64,000 nt of DNA from Thereva unica. Its lineage: Eukaryota; Arthropoda; Insecta; Diptera; Therevidae. Below, one piece after another: positions 32,261 through 42,535 of this stretch. The notes below the pieces were generated by a model. The model was not told the origin of the DNA. It made no database searches and saw nothing but the letters and a program-made list of their open reading frames with translations. The DNA lies in NCBI GenBank assembly GCA_949987705.1, contig OX465281.1:177582516-177646515 (forward strand). Reading direction: 5' to 3'. Within the stretch, counting starts at the first letter, position 1. The number at the start of each line of letters is the position of its first letter. The translations under genes were made by a program, and so were the position numbers.

Positions 32261-32954
32261 ATAGTAAAATCTAAGTTCATTGTTCCTTTTCCTTGTTTTA
32301 AAATTTCATCTGAAAGGGTAGTATTGAAATTTTCTGCATCTTAAATGTCCAGCACAAAGTTAGTTTTTTTTTTTTCAATATGATATTGAAACACTTAGTT
32401 AATAGAAAAAGTTTCATTAAAATTATTAATAAAATAATAATAAAAGAAAGTAAACACATTTAAAATTAGTTCTTGTGATTGCAAGAAAAAGATATGCAGT
32501 AAAAGTTCTTCATAAATTTATTCTATATAGTTATTTTTGTGATTATGCTAAAAATTCGGAATGAAGCTAAAACCGGATTATAAATAGAAGGTATTAGTAA
32601 TACCATGGTCGTTAGGGTATTGGTTGCGGTAGTTTCTTAACAAGGTTTCCTTCTTTCCAGGAAACTTTGTGGTTTATATTTTTAAATAAAGCGTATAAAA
32701 ACTCAGTATGTGATGCAGTACTGCACTATATTATTGAATTTTAACTTTTAAAAGAAGTATTTTTCTCGTAATTATCACTGAGGCCCTTGCATGACTCTGG
32801 TCTACTCAAGTCTCTAATTTCACTCATATCTACGTCTTCTACTTCTTTTCAGTTGGTTATATACATGGTTTTCGTTTATCTGCTCTTACAACATCCATTA
32901 ATCTATTTCTTCAACTCTTTCTTTTGCCTGTTGGTCTACTATTAATACCGTGGG
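32261..32954. other. no gene seen
   Basis: AT-rich. Nothing recognised beyond possible LINE 5' UTR at the left edge. Confidence 0.4.
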
Positions 32955-33480
32955 GGCCAATCTATCTTCTATCTACATATATTAATAAAATAAAGTGTGT
33001 GGCTGTGTGTCTGTGGCTGTTTGTGCCTACTGTCACGCGTTTGAGCCAAACTAGAAGAGAAAGAAATCTGTTTTTTTTTTTTGTTAATGTAAGGATACCC
33101 CAACAGGTGACTAAAAGTTTCCCTTTTTCGAAATTTTGATTAGTTTAGTACGCGTTTTGAAAATATTATGAGAGTAAATTTTGAGGAATTCGCAACACAG
33201 GAACGCGCAACACAGGAATCCGAGAAGGCGCCGCGCGGAAGATATGGGCAACGGGGTGGAGGCAATAGAGGGCAAACATTTTAACTCCCATTCTTCATGT
33301 GCACTGGGATTATCACTATTATGGGCATAAGAAAATTCGTGCCGATTCACGATGTCGATGGGTGATGGGGTTTGTATGACGAGGCTATGGAGGAAAATAA
33401 ATTTCATGTTGGATTCATCAGCCAAGCGTAAGTAGGGTTTTTCGTGGGCATAGGAAGATTCGTAGTGTTTAAGGCACAAG
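32955..33480 (+). mobile_element. possible Helitron-like non-autonomous element
   Basis: Begins TCTATCTACATATATTAATA followed by AAAGTGTGTGGCTGTGTGTC, which resembles Helentron/DINE-like 5' ends in insects. A GC-richer core (GAAGGCGCCGCGCGGAAGAT) follows at 33,222. No coding domain. No 3' hairpin identified. Confidence 0.4.
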
Positions 33481-33674
33481 CATATTAGCTTACATTTTTC
33501 AGAGCTATTTTACCAGTATACTTAATTTCTAGTTCGCCCGTAGGCTGATGTTTTTATGTAATTCAAGTTTACTATTCATTTATATTTTGTTTGACGTGAG
33601 TTTGCTCGCTAACTCTGCCACTTTCACAATGCCTTCACTAGCTATTTTTCTTACCAATTCATTCGGGTGCATGA

Positions 33675-34278
33675 TTAGTTTGCGAAGTCTGGAAGCGTTT
33701 TAGAATCAATTAACGGCTTTAGTCTTGCTACTATTTTACGGGCGTTTTTCAGTTTGAGTCTTACGTGTGGGTTCCACTTGAATCTGTAATGCATCTTGCC
33801 TCCCAGGTACTTCATAAAATATTTGGGTTTAATTGTGAGACAATTAATGGTTATTTTGCAAAGTTTTGATTCCCGCGGCGCGTTTCTATGTCCTTTACCT
33901 GAAGGAATCCTGAAACAGGTTATTAAACTTTTCCCCTGATTAATTTCTATGATCCATCTATCTAGGTAATTTATTATATTGCTGACATGTGTTTGAAATT
34001 CTTCCGTGGCTTTAATAAGTGAGACACTTGTATCCCAAACAAGGGTATCGTCAGAGTATTGTATGCAAGTTGTGTTAAGGAGGGGAATTTTGTGGGGAAG
34101 TCGTATATAAATATATTGAAAAGCTCTTGGGGCCTAGAATGGAGCTTTGGGGGACTCCAGATTCAATTTTGAACGGTTGAGAGGTTATCTCTGTGAAACA
34201 GTCTAAATTTACAAGTTCTTGTAAATAGCAGTATACATTACTCCAAATCAAAAATCTAATTGTTGAAACAAGTATCAA
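33675..34278 (-). pseudogene. Jockey-group LINE reverse transcriptase fragment
   Basis: On minus: ITSQPFKIESGVPQSSILGP (usual GVPQGS...GP, here with QSS), a frame change near 34,075, then QYSDDTLVWDTS, where YSDD stands at the YADD catalytic site, and further DRWIIEINQGKS, KYLGGKMHYRFKW and LKLKNARKIVARL. The last are the thumb region of Jockey-type enzymes. The region is truncated at both ends, and the glycine to serine change and frameshift show it is dead. Confidence 0.8.
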
Positions 34279-34344
34279 ACGAGCAAACTGCTGCGCTGTA
34301 ACCGACAGCTAAAGACACAGCTAAGAGCAACGAACGTCATACAC

Positions 34345-34785
34345 TATAATGGTACGATCGTGTGATCTATGAAATAAAGTGGAGGAGAAGCTAAATATCC
34401 TCATTCAGAAGCTAAGGCGCAAAGAAACCAAAAGGAAGAGAGTAAAGTTTAGAAATACTAGCAGCATTATTAGGTAGATACAAGCTTATCCAGTTGGCGG
34501 CGCATATAAAGCTTAGGATTAATTACGTTTTGACAGAAAATTAGCCAGTCTTAAGAGAATTTGATGAGGCAACTTAAAGCCCGTCTTAAAACCATTGTAG
34601 TTAGGCCTAATGAATCGACTACTAGGTGATTTTAGTTAGGATATAACCGACAGACTATAATAATGCTTCCACCTTCCAAGGCACGAAAATAAAAAGAACC
34701 CAATAAGTTATTTGTATGCAAATTAAAAATCAGTCTTAAAATCACGCCAAAGAAGTATTACTTCTAATGCGCGTACATAAGTACA
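34345..34785 (+). repeat. dispersed repeat family G, copy 1
   Basis: About 440 bases matching 49,296-49,743 in the same orientation, starting GATCGTGTGATCTATG and ending GCGCGTACATAAGT. AAAATAAAAAGAA near the 3' part could be a polyadenylation region, so these may be solo LTRs starting with TGTGATC, but no target duplication is seen. Confidence 0.75.
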
Positions 34786-34899
34786 CACACCCACTGTTTT
34801 TTTTTTTTAAATCTATTAATAAACACAATTTTTTTTACGTTCTACGGGTTTTCGAACTTGATTTTGAGCCACTTTCATGTAACCTAACAACTCCAAATT

Positions 34900-35220
34900 T
34901 TTCGCGTGACAATGCAATATGAAATTTTTGTAACGAAAACAAGATGGCCGCTCCAAGATGGCGGCCGAATTTTACAATTGTGTTTCCCGATCACTGACAT
35001 GGGTATTAAATGTGGGGTCACTCCAAATTCAAAATAGCGGCAAACGCAAAATGCAGGCCAACACAAAATGGGGATTACCTTTTTCTTTACAACGCGTTCG
35101 GTACTGGTATCAAATGAAAGGGTGTGCCAAGTAGAATGCTATTAGCTGTGTAGCGTCTTTTCAAATTCGAAATGACGGCAATAAAAAATTGCGGATTATC
35201 TTTTTCATACAATGGGGTTT
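34900..35220 (+). repeat. satellite-like repeat (CAAGATGGCGGCC / TATCAAATGAAAGGG), left part
   Basis: The same family as 25.1-25.6 kb, inverted. Contains AAGATGGCGGCCGAATTTTA, CAAATTCAAAATAGCGGC and TATCAAATGAAAGGGTGTGC. It is interrupted by a LINE fragment and continues at 35,880. Confidence 0.75.
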
Positions 35221-35879
35221 GTTAGACCGCCTTAAGGATCTCGACTACGCCGATGATATCTGTTTGCTGGTCCACATACAACAGGACCTGAAAAACATGT
35301 TAAACAATTTGGCAACAGAAAGTAGTCCAGCAGGCTTAAGGCTAAATCTGACTAAAATTAAAGAAATGCGGACAAATTCAAACACCATTGAACGGACAGC
35401 GCGGAATAACCGTGACGGGAAGCTGGTAGATAAATTCTGCTACCTCGATGGCATTATTACGGAAAATGGTGGTGCAAAAAGACGTCAGTTCCAGAAGAAA
35501 TAAAGCACGAATCGCACATGCATGCCTGTTCCGCATATGGAGATCAACGGAGATCTCAACTAACACAAAATTGCGACTGTGTGCCGGCCAAGAAAGGATA
35601 GACGACCAAATCAGGCGAAGGAAATGGAATTGGGTTGGCCACACCTTGCGACGCGAAACCGAAAATCTAACCAAACAGGCCGTTGGCTGGAATCCGTAAG
35701 GATCCCGTCGAGCCGGAAGGCCTATGACAACGTGGAGGAGAAACCTGCTAGCAGAAGCCGCAACAACTGGAAGACCCTGGTCGGAGCTAAGAGCTGTCGC
35801 GCAAAACAGAGTCCGCTGGAGGGCAACTGTCACCGCCCTATGTCCCATGAGGGACTAAAGGAGCGTAAAGAAGGAAAAG
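35221..35879 (+). pseudogene. RTE-type LINE 3' end inserted in the satellite
   Basis: Starts at LDRLKDLDYADDICLL, the YADD catalytic box, and then GLRLNLTKIKEM; shifted frames give NKARIAHACLFRIWRS, IRRRKWNWVGHTLRRE, and a C-terminal end SPLEGNCHRP in place of the usual RVRW region. At least two frameshifts and a deletion between TNTKLRL and ERIDDQIRRR (35,578) are visible. It begins about where the 29.4-kb copy stops. Both flanks are satellite sequence, and CTTTTTcaTACAA / CTTTTTactTACAA may be a worn target duplication. Confidence 0.85.
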
Positions 35880-36032
35880 AAGACCTTTTTACTTACAAGT
35901 CAATCGGTATGGGTATCAAATGAAAGGGTTTGACAAGTTGAATACAATTAGCTGTGTTACGTCAATCGAAATTCAAAATGGCGGCCAACACAAAATGGCA
36001 GTCTACCTTTTTCTTTACAACACACTCGCTAT
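35880..36032 (+). repeat. satellite-like repeat, right part
   Basis: Continues the unit split by the LINE: GGTATCAAATGAAAGGGTTTG, TCAAAATGGCGGCCAACACA. It ends where the SINE begins. Confidence 0.75.
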
Positions 36033-36486
36033 GGGGCCTCGGTAGCCTAAGGGTAAGGCGCCTGACTACTATCCCAGAGGTCCCGGGTTCGAATCCCGGC
36101 CAGCCCACGATCCTTCGCCTTTCCTTCTTTCTTCTCCCTTCTTTACATTCCTGATTCCTCCTGTCATAGCCTTCGCTAGTCCTTCTCCGCTCCACCAAGC
36201 GCATGTCATCGGTTGGTTGAAGAGATTCAACTCGTTTCAGGAGGCATAACACTCCAGCGAGTTGTTTCTCAAATGCCCCGATGCCAGAGTCGCGAAATGT
36301 TTGGAAGTAGGTGGATTAAAAAAATATATCGCGGCTAGGTTGTGGCAGCTCCTTCCTACTTCTCTCTATCTACTTCTCATCTTCCGGCTAGAGCTGCTGT
36401 TCGACATTCTATAGGAAAAAATAGATTGTCGAACAGTACAAAGGGGGCTTCCCCTAAGTCTCTAGTCTATCACATAAAAAAAATGA
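36033..36486 (+). mobile_element. tRNA-headed SINE, copy A
   Basis: The head GGCCTCGGTAGCCTAAGGG (A box) and GGTCCCGGGTTCGAATCCCG (B box) is tRNA-like and ends CCAGCCCACG. A unique body follows with CGTTTCAGGAGGCATAACAC, then AGAGCTGCTGTTCGACATTC and a (A)n tail at 36,477. Copies B (39.5 kb, minus) and C (44.5 kb) share the whole length, so this is a retroposed Pol III family. The anticodon arm does not pair well, so it is not a working tRNA gene. Confidence 0.9.
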
Positions 36487-36961
36487 AAATTTATGACGAG
36501 GATAGTAACATTAAGCTGTGTGACGTCGTAACGGTTTAGTCGTTATGGTATTTTGAAGTTGTTTTGCTAGAGGTTTACATATCCCCATGAATATTTGTAA
36601 CACATATTTTTATGAATAACGTAGCAATTTTGTTTTTTTGTTTTTCACTGAAATATCAACTTCAACCACATTTTTCTCCAAAAAATACATAGTAATTCAA
36701 TATTTTTTCCCCAAGCTTGGAAAATTACCTAGTTTTAGATACGCGGGAGTATTCTGCATATGTAGATTGCTTCCTTATTCATGAAAATATCTCATAGGGT
36801 TCCAAAAATAGAGGATGATGATGTAAACCTGTAGCAAAAGCTTCAGAACGCCTTTGCTAAACCTTGACAATCCCCTCCGCCCACACCCATACGATTGTTT
36901 GTTCGTCTATCCTAAACCTATCCACAGCCGGCAGCTTTGTTACTTTATGTAGTACACCCTC
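36487..36961. repeat. family F, copy 2, inverted arms
   Basis: GCTAGAGGTTTACATATCCC at 36,568 reads forward. TGTAGATTGCTTCCTTATTC at 36,761, GATGTAAACCTGTAGC at 36,821 and CACCCATACGATTGTTTGTT at 36,884 read inverted relative to copy 1 and end in GTACACCCTCT at 36,960. So family F has long inverted arms. Confidence 0.7.
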
Positions 36962-37560
36962 TATAATAGACGATGCTGTTATTTATAAATCCTACATTCG
37001 GCCTCTTCTCGAATATAACTCCATCGTTTGGGGCGGCGCTCCAATAACCACCTTAGCATGGTTAGATAAGGTCCAAAAAAGGGCCCTTAAACTAATTGAT
37101 GGCGACACCATCTGCTCCACCATCGACCCCTTGAGCCACCGTAGGAATGTAGCTGCACTGACAAAATGCTATCGCTACTTTCATAGTGACTGTTCCTCCG
37201 AGCTAAACGCTCTCCTGCCTCCACGGCAATCCTATACCCGCAACACCAGATTAGCCCACTCGTCTCATTCCCTCCACCTGCAACTCCCCCTTTCACGCAC
37301 TCAACAAGATATGAATTCGTTTGTAAATAGAACAACTCGACTGTGGAATAATCTCTCGCAGTCAGTTTTTCCGAGCTCCTACAACATCCAAGAGTTCAAA
37401 CGCAGGGTTCATCACCACCTTCTTCAATACCCCCCGTACCTTTATAATCCTTAACCTATTCTCCCACCCTGCCTCCCGTACTAAGCTTACTGCTAGACAT
37501 TGCACCATGACAATCATGACAAATGACATGACGGACTGGTAGTACAAAGAGTGACTCCTG
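36962..37560 (+). pseudogene. LINE (CR1/Jockey-type) C-terminal fragment with poly(A)
   Basis: From about 36,965 the frame reads DAVIYKSYIRPLLEYNSIVW, LDKVQKRALKLIDGD and at the end FVNRTTRLWNNLSQSVFP, VHHHLLQYPPYLYNP, stop at 37,452-37,454. These are the standard C-terminal motifs behind the RT thumb in CR1/Jockey-type LINEs. The 3' UTR ends CCACATAAAAAAAA at 37,560. 5'-truncated right at the family F end. A shorter inverted copy is at 59,549-59,842. Confidence 0.85.
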
Positions 37561-38679
37561 AGATTAGCACTGCCACATAAAAAAAAAAAATAGATAGGGA
37601 CAAAAAATTAGTTCCTGTATCAGCCCAGTCATGGTGATACACTCGATAACATATATATTTTTCCTCCCAATGTCCTGATGTTTTTTTATTTTATTTTATT
37701 TCTTTAGAAATTAATTAATTGAACACCAACCTGTACTGCTAATAATTGCAGTGAAAGAACTTTTCGAAAGTTATTTCCATTGCAATATTTTTGATTCCAA
37801 AAACTACACGTTTCCTACAGTTGCATAAGGTCTCACTCAAATTTGTTTTGGCCTATAATTCAACAATACGGGCAACATTTTGTTCACTACTTTTTTTTCT
37901 CAAAATATTGTGATAGAAATTTACGTATAGTATACCCTTCAAAATTAAACTAGCTACGATGAACGACGATGGTCAATTAAATTTAATATTCCCTAAAATT
38001 ATTCAGAAAAAAAAAAACTCACGTCGTGTAAGAATTAAATATTCCACTCGCATACAAATACGATTTATCGGAAATATCCTAAAATCAATTTTAATTAAAT
38101 GAGGAAGCGAAATTCCAGTAATTTTACTATTTTACAATATAAAATCGCTCTCCTGTTTTCGTCCTTTTCAAGTGTTTGATCGTAAATACCGTGCACAAAA
38201 TACAATAAATAATGCTTATTGTAGCTCCAAATTGGATGTTGTTTTTTAAATCGAATTTTTAATGAAAAATATATCGATTATTTATTATTAACGAGCCTTG
38301 TATTTTTCATCGCTGGATTAAGCTCATTATATTTGGGAAATGCATAATTTAATTTGATATAATGTTAATTAGTTGATCATTTTCTAGTGAGTGGAAGCGG
38401 GGTAATCTGTGGAGTTAATTGCTAATATCGAAAAAGTTTGCTGTTTTTTCTATTTAATATTGTATCACTTAGGAATTTTTTTCTAATTATAATAGTCCTT
38501 GTTTAATACACTAGAGCTGTTTGTTTAATAATTTGCATCCATAATATTTATTAATTAACATTAATAAATTTTTGCTTGTTTCTTACGCACACTACTTATA
38601 TTATATTTATTTAGATAATCTATGAGATTTTTGAGATAATCTAATTTTTTTATGAATCAAAATTTGACGCTTTTTGTTT
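37561..38679. other. no gene seen
   Basis: About 1.1 kb of AT-rich DNA with no repeats or coding sequence recognised. Confidence 0.5.
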
Positions 38680-38905
38680 TTTGGTAGAGTTTTACCTATT
38701 ACCCTGTATTTTTGTCACCTTATTAGATATTTTAATGAATAAGACATCAATCTACGCAGAATACTCCCACCTATCTAAATCTGTCGAGGTTTTAACATAC
38801 CAAAGTCCAGAGTTATGAGTCGTTAACAAAAAACCAATTTCAACCACCGTAAAAAACACGTAAAAAACCCTTTTTTTGTCAAAATCTGAAATTTTGGAAA
38901 ATTTC
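38680..38905 (+). repeat. family F, copy 3
   Basis: Shares TTTTTGGTAGAGTTTTACCT, CTACGCAGAATACTCCCACC and GTCCAGAGTTATGAGTC with copy 1; both ends are missing. Confidence 0.75.
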
Positions 38906-39542
38906 ATACTAAATGCTATTGGGTGGTTTTAATGTAACTGCTTTTGGTTTAGTAGATATAAGCCATTTTATCTAAGAGTAAAAGTTTACTCTTACCACAT
39001 TCTTAAAATTCAAACAAAAATTCAGAAAACATTAACAAGAAAACATTTTACACAAATAACCAACCTATTCCTTACATTTCACGTTATCTTTGCATTATTC
39101 GCTAAAACAGAATTAAACCAAAATGAAGTAATTAATGGAATGACTAAATCGTAAGGTAAAACTTACAAGAAAACTACCTATAAAATAAATTACAAATAAT
39201 CCAGTCAAGGGTGTAACAGTTATGCCCAAAGGGATAGTGATTTAAGATAATTGTTTATCAGCAGTGCCAATTATATGTATAGCATAATTACTTAACTGGA
39301 TATCCAAGTATTGGTTGAGATACCTCCTCAGTCCATAAATTCTCACAGATTTCTTCGTTCTTGATCACCACTTTCCTCATCGTCATTAGGACTGTAACTT
39401 CTTAAGTTTCCTTGGAACAATTATCTGACCTCGTTCCGTCTAGGTTGGCATGAAGAATTTTTTTTTCTTCCATATACATAATGTAGATATGTATGTGACC
39501 AGCTACTGGTTCACTTGCGGTTGAAAAAACTGAATGGTTGGG
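38906..39542. other. no gene seen
   Basis: AT-rich, with a short GAGTAAAAGTTTACTC palindrome at 38,974. No coding sequence. Confidence 0.4.
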
Positions 39543-39970
39543 AAAAGCTCTTGGTACTGTCGACACTCTATTTTTTCGCAATTTCGAACAGCAGCTCTAG
39601 TCGGAAGATAGTGACGAGATAGAGAGAAGTGAAAGAAAGAACTGCTACAACCAAACCAAGCCGCGATATTTTATTCCACCTATTACAATCGCGGCTCTAA
39701 TATCGGAAAAACAAGAGAAGCAACTTGCTGGAGTGTTATGCCTCCTGAAACGTTGAATCTCATCAACCAACCAAGGAAGAAGCGCTAGGGAAGGCTATGA
39801 CAAGAGGAATCAGGAATGTAAAGATGGAAGAAGAATGAAAGAAAGTTATGTAGGTTGGGAAAGTGGGAAAGGCGAAGGACCGTTGGGCTGCCGGGATTCG
39901 AACCCGAGACCTCTGGGATGGTAACCAGGCGCCTTACTTCCGAAATTCCCGAGGCTACTGAGGCTACATA
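39543..39970 (-). mobile_element. tRNA-headed SINE, copy B
   Basis: Inverted copy of the 36.0-kb SINE. The head on minus reads TAAGGCGCCTGG and GGGTTCGAATCCCGG, the body contains GTTTCAGGAGGCATAACAC, the 3' end GAGCTGCTGTTCGAAATTGC. The A box carries a short insertion (CTCGGGAATTTCGGAAG). Confidence 0.85.
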
Positions 39971-40499
39971 TTTATGTGTTTCGGCTCATCTAGGCCCAAG
40001 TAGTTCTGTCTTTGCACATTTAAAAAGAGAGCGATAATGTTAGTGGTATAATTGATATGCGAACCCGGCGATGGCAGGACGACGCCGTAGTGGTTGTATC
40101 AAGGAGTAGTATTCGCAGAGAAGTCGAATCTAGGATTTATATATTACAGGCAGAGCCTTGGGCTGTAAGACAAATTAAGGATCTCTTAAGAAATCCCAGA
40201 CCCTGGGGTTCTTGTTGGCAATTTTGAATATGTGGTCATGGCAGATCCTTGACTAATGTTACACCTAAAATGTTAAAAAGTGGATCAGGCATTAGTTTTA
40301 CACCGACTACGGACACAGATGGAAAAATGCCTCAAGTTTGATTGGTAGTAAGACAGTATAGGCATACCTCGTTTAACGCTCATAATAGTTGTACGTGATG
40401 CTTCTCAGCTGCAATGCCCGTCAATCGAGACACTGGAGCAACTATCTAAGGTTCATTGTTTTTTTTTTTAGTTGTTTCTTTATATTGTGCATGCTTTAT
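39971..40499. other. no gene seen; LINE 5' end may begin near 40,440
   Basis: Unassigned. No motif beyond a T-rich run at 40,459. Confidence 0.4.
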
Positions 40500-41320
40500 T
40501 CATCTGCGAAAGTTGGCTTAATTGTTTTATTCCTTCCTCTACCGTATCCATTGATGGTTACAAGTTATTCCGCAATGATTGGCAAGGACGCGTCGGCGGG
40601 GGGGGGGGGCATTTACTTACACGATAATTTAAATTCTAAAATTGTCGGATTCTCCAAACAACCTGGAATTGAATTTCTTTGCGTCGAGGTTTCTAATGAT
40701 GTCGACAAACTCCTCGTTGCCTGTGTGTATTCTCCCCCGGGTGTTTTTAATCCCACTAACACTACAGAGCTCATCGAAAGCATAGAGCACCTGTCCGGTA
40801 TCTACATTCTGGTAGGAGGCGACTTCAACGTTAATTTAATAAAACAGACTGTCCTCCAAAATACATTTAGGTACACTATGAATTCCCTCGGTTTATCTGC
40901 TATTAATGAACTTCCTAAATATTTTAATTGTAAGACTCCCTCTCTGCTTGAGTTATTTTTTACTAACGATATCACATCTATTATATTTCAAAACCAAAAC
41001 TCTCCGCCAAGTTATTTGGACCATGACATTCTATTCGTGTCCCACAGCTTTAATGTAGACCCTCCGCCTTTGAAAAGGATTACTTTTCGCGATTTCTCCA
41101 ATATCGAACGTACCGGGAACGTCTTTCTCAGAGATGTCTTTGTCTACCTTGGGTCCACATCTTCACAGTGACCGACGTCGATGACAAAATTACAGAGTTT
41201 AATAGGTTATTCCTTGATTTGTACGATGAGTTTGTGCCTCGGAGGAGTAAAACTCTATCAGCTAAGTCTAAACCTTGGTTTACTGCAAAAATTAAGTCGC
41301 TCATAATAGAAAGAATAACG
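40500..41320 (+). pseudogene. LINE endonuclease (relative of the 4.3-kb element), frameshifted
   Basis: VSIDGYKLFRNDWQGRVGGG leads into a run of 12 G at 40,599-40,610, where the frame changes; then IYLHDNLNSKIVGF, VYSPPGVFNPTN, GGDFNVNLI and DHDILFVSH follow to a stop at 41,169. The next frame continues with KITEFNRLFLDLYDEFVPRR. The motif set and spacing match the 869-residue LINE protein (YSPPGTFNP, GDFNVN, FDHD) but the sequence is clearly another family. It ends at 41,320 in an abrupt junction with the RTE-type element. Confidence 0.85.
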
Positions 41321-41771
41321 AATAACGTAAACTCTACAAACGACCCGGAAAGACGTCACCAACTTGAACGGGAATACTCCCAATTACATAGGGAGGTTAA
41401 GAGAAGTGCCCGGCGTCATAAAAGGCAGCAGATAAATGAGCTCGCAGAAAAAGCGGAAAACGCGGCAAACACAGGCAACAGTAAGGTGCTGTACCAAATC
41501 ACTAAACAGCTCTCGGGAAAGCACTCTACTAAAAAGCATGCCGTTAAGAGTGCGGATGGAAGGCTGCTGTGCAGCGACGGAGAGCAACTCCAAAGATGGA
41601 GAGATTACTTCTTCGCCGCCCTGAATGGTACACTTACACAGGAACCTCAGGAAAACAGCAACAATGCACAGCCAATAAGAATCACCACCTGGGCCCCATC
41701 CAAGACGGAAATAGTAACCAATTCATGCGATGGCCAATGGTAAAGCAGCTGGGAAAGATGGCAACCCGCAA
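41321..41771 (+). pseudogene. RTE-type LINE linker frag fused in frame to the other LINE
   Basis: From AATAACGTAAACTC onward the DNA is nearly identical to 30,518-30,090 (minus): REYSQLHREVKRSARRHKR, VLYQITKQLSGKHSTKKHA, WRDYFFAALNG. The linker frame is intact here, unlike at 30.4 kb. It ends about 41,771 in AT-rich DNA after a small deletion (TAGTAACCAATTCATGC). The join keeps one open frame from 41,168 to 41,743 across both LINEs. Confidence 0.9.
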
Positions 41772-42205
41772 TCATTAATTTTTAGCTAAATTCAAAAATT
41801 CATAAAAAATAACAATTAACATATTTTTACTAGTCTGGCGGGCGTAACATGTTTTTTATATGTATTTCAGCCACTCTCACTTTATACTTTTGAGGTGTTC
41901 GATGAGGTACCTTTTTTGTCATGGGAGCTTAGACTAATACCAGCGAGCAATAATAATTATTATTTATATTTATATTTATATTAATAATTATTATTATTAT
42001 ATGTTATTATTGCTCGCTGCTAATACTTTCAAGAAAAAGCAAATACCTTCAAAGAAAATCTTCAAGAGAGCAAAGTCACGCAAAAATAGAACCATTACGT
42101 TGCCATACGAGTACTTTCTTCATGTCATTGGAAATGCGAGGATTGGTTAAAAATAAGATCCGGCAAATAAATAATCTCGAAAAGACGAACCCCGATGCAT
42201 AATTA
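41772..42205. other. AT-rich gap with an 86-bp hairpin (41,941-42,026)
   Basis: CAGCGAGCAATAATAATTAT and its inverted partner ATTATTATTGCTCGCTG form a hairpin around an AT core. Origin unknown; it could be a very small foldback element. No gene. Confidence 0.65.
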
Positions 42206-42535
42206 ATGGCGGAAGTTATCGTCATCAAATTTAATGAACAAAGTCCGATGGAAATTCGCTCAACTACTTACGGCAGAGAAGCTTTTAGGAATGTTCATTT
42301 ATTAACTAGATACGGACTGTTTGTGAATTATGTAAATGAACTTAGACAGAGGTATTCCAGGTATTTGTTAAACCCATTTACGAATGTTGCCAATGAGTTT
42401 TGTTTAAAAAAAACTTCCGACAAATCCAGCCATGCGTTCTTCGATGCTTTTATATCTACGTTTATGATTCATTTTTCTAGCATAAAAACGCGGGATGTAA
42501 AAAAACATATTTCTTTTAGAAGCAAGCGTACATGA
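42206..42535 (+). CDS. hypothetical protein, 109 residues
   Basis: ATG at 42,206 to stop 42,533-42,535. Not recognised. It contains FRNVHLLTRYGLFVNYVNEL and YLLNPFTNVANEFCLKK, no signal peptide or membrane segment, no obvious zinc or nucleotide-binding motif, and a basic C-terminus. Composition is more protein-like than the spurious frames around it. It may be an exon or a fragment of an unknown mobile element. It has no neighbours that help. Confidence 0.25.
   Translation: MAEVIVIKFNEQSPMEIRSTTYGREAFRNVHLLTRYGLFVNYVNELRQRYSRYLLNPFTNVANEFCLKKTSDKSSHAFFDAFISTFMIHFSSIKTRDVKKHISFRSKRT

Noticed and set aside
33111..33479. 122-residue minus frame as a gene
   Set aside because: Lies in a Helitron-like non-coding element, cysteine-rich end looks random, no known motif.
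34345..34785. Solo LTR pair (family G)
   Set aside because: TG start and a polyadenylation-like stretch are suggestive, but no target duplication or CA end could be fixed.
36033..36110. Functional tRNA gene in the SINE head
   Set aside because: A and B boxes are good but the anticodon arm does not pair and a 300-base body with an A tail follows; three similar copies show it is a SINE.
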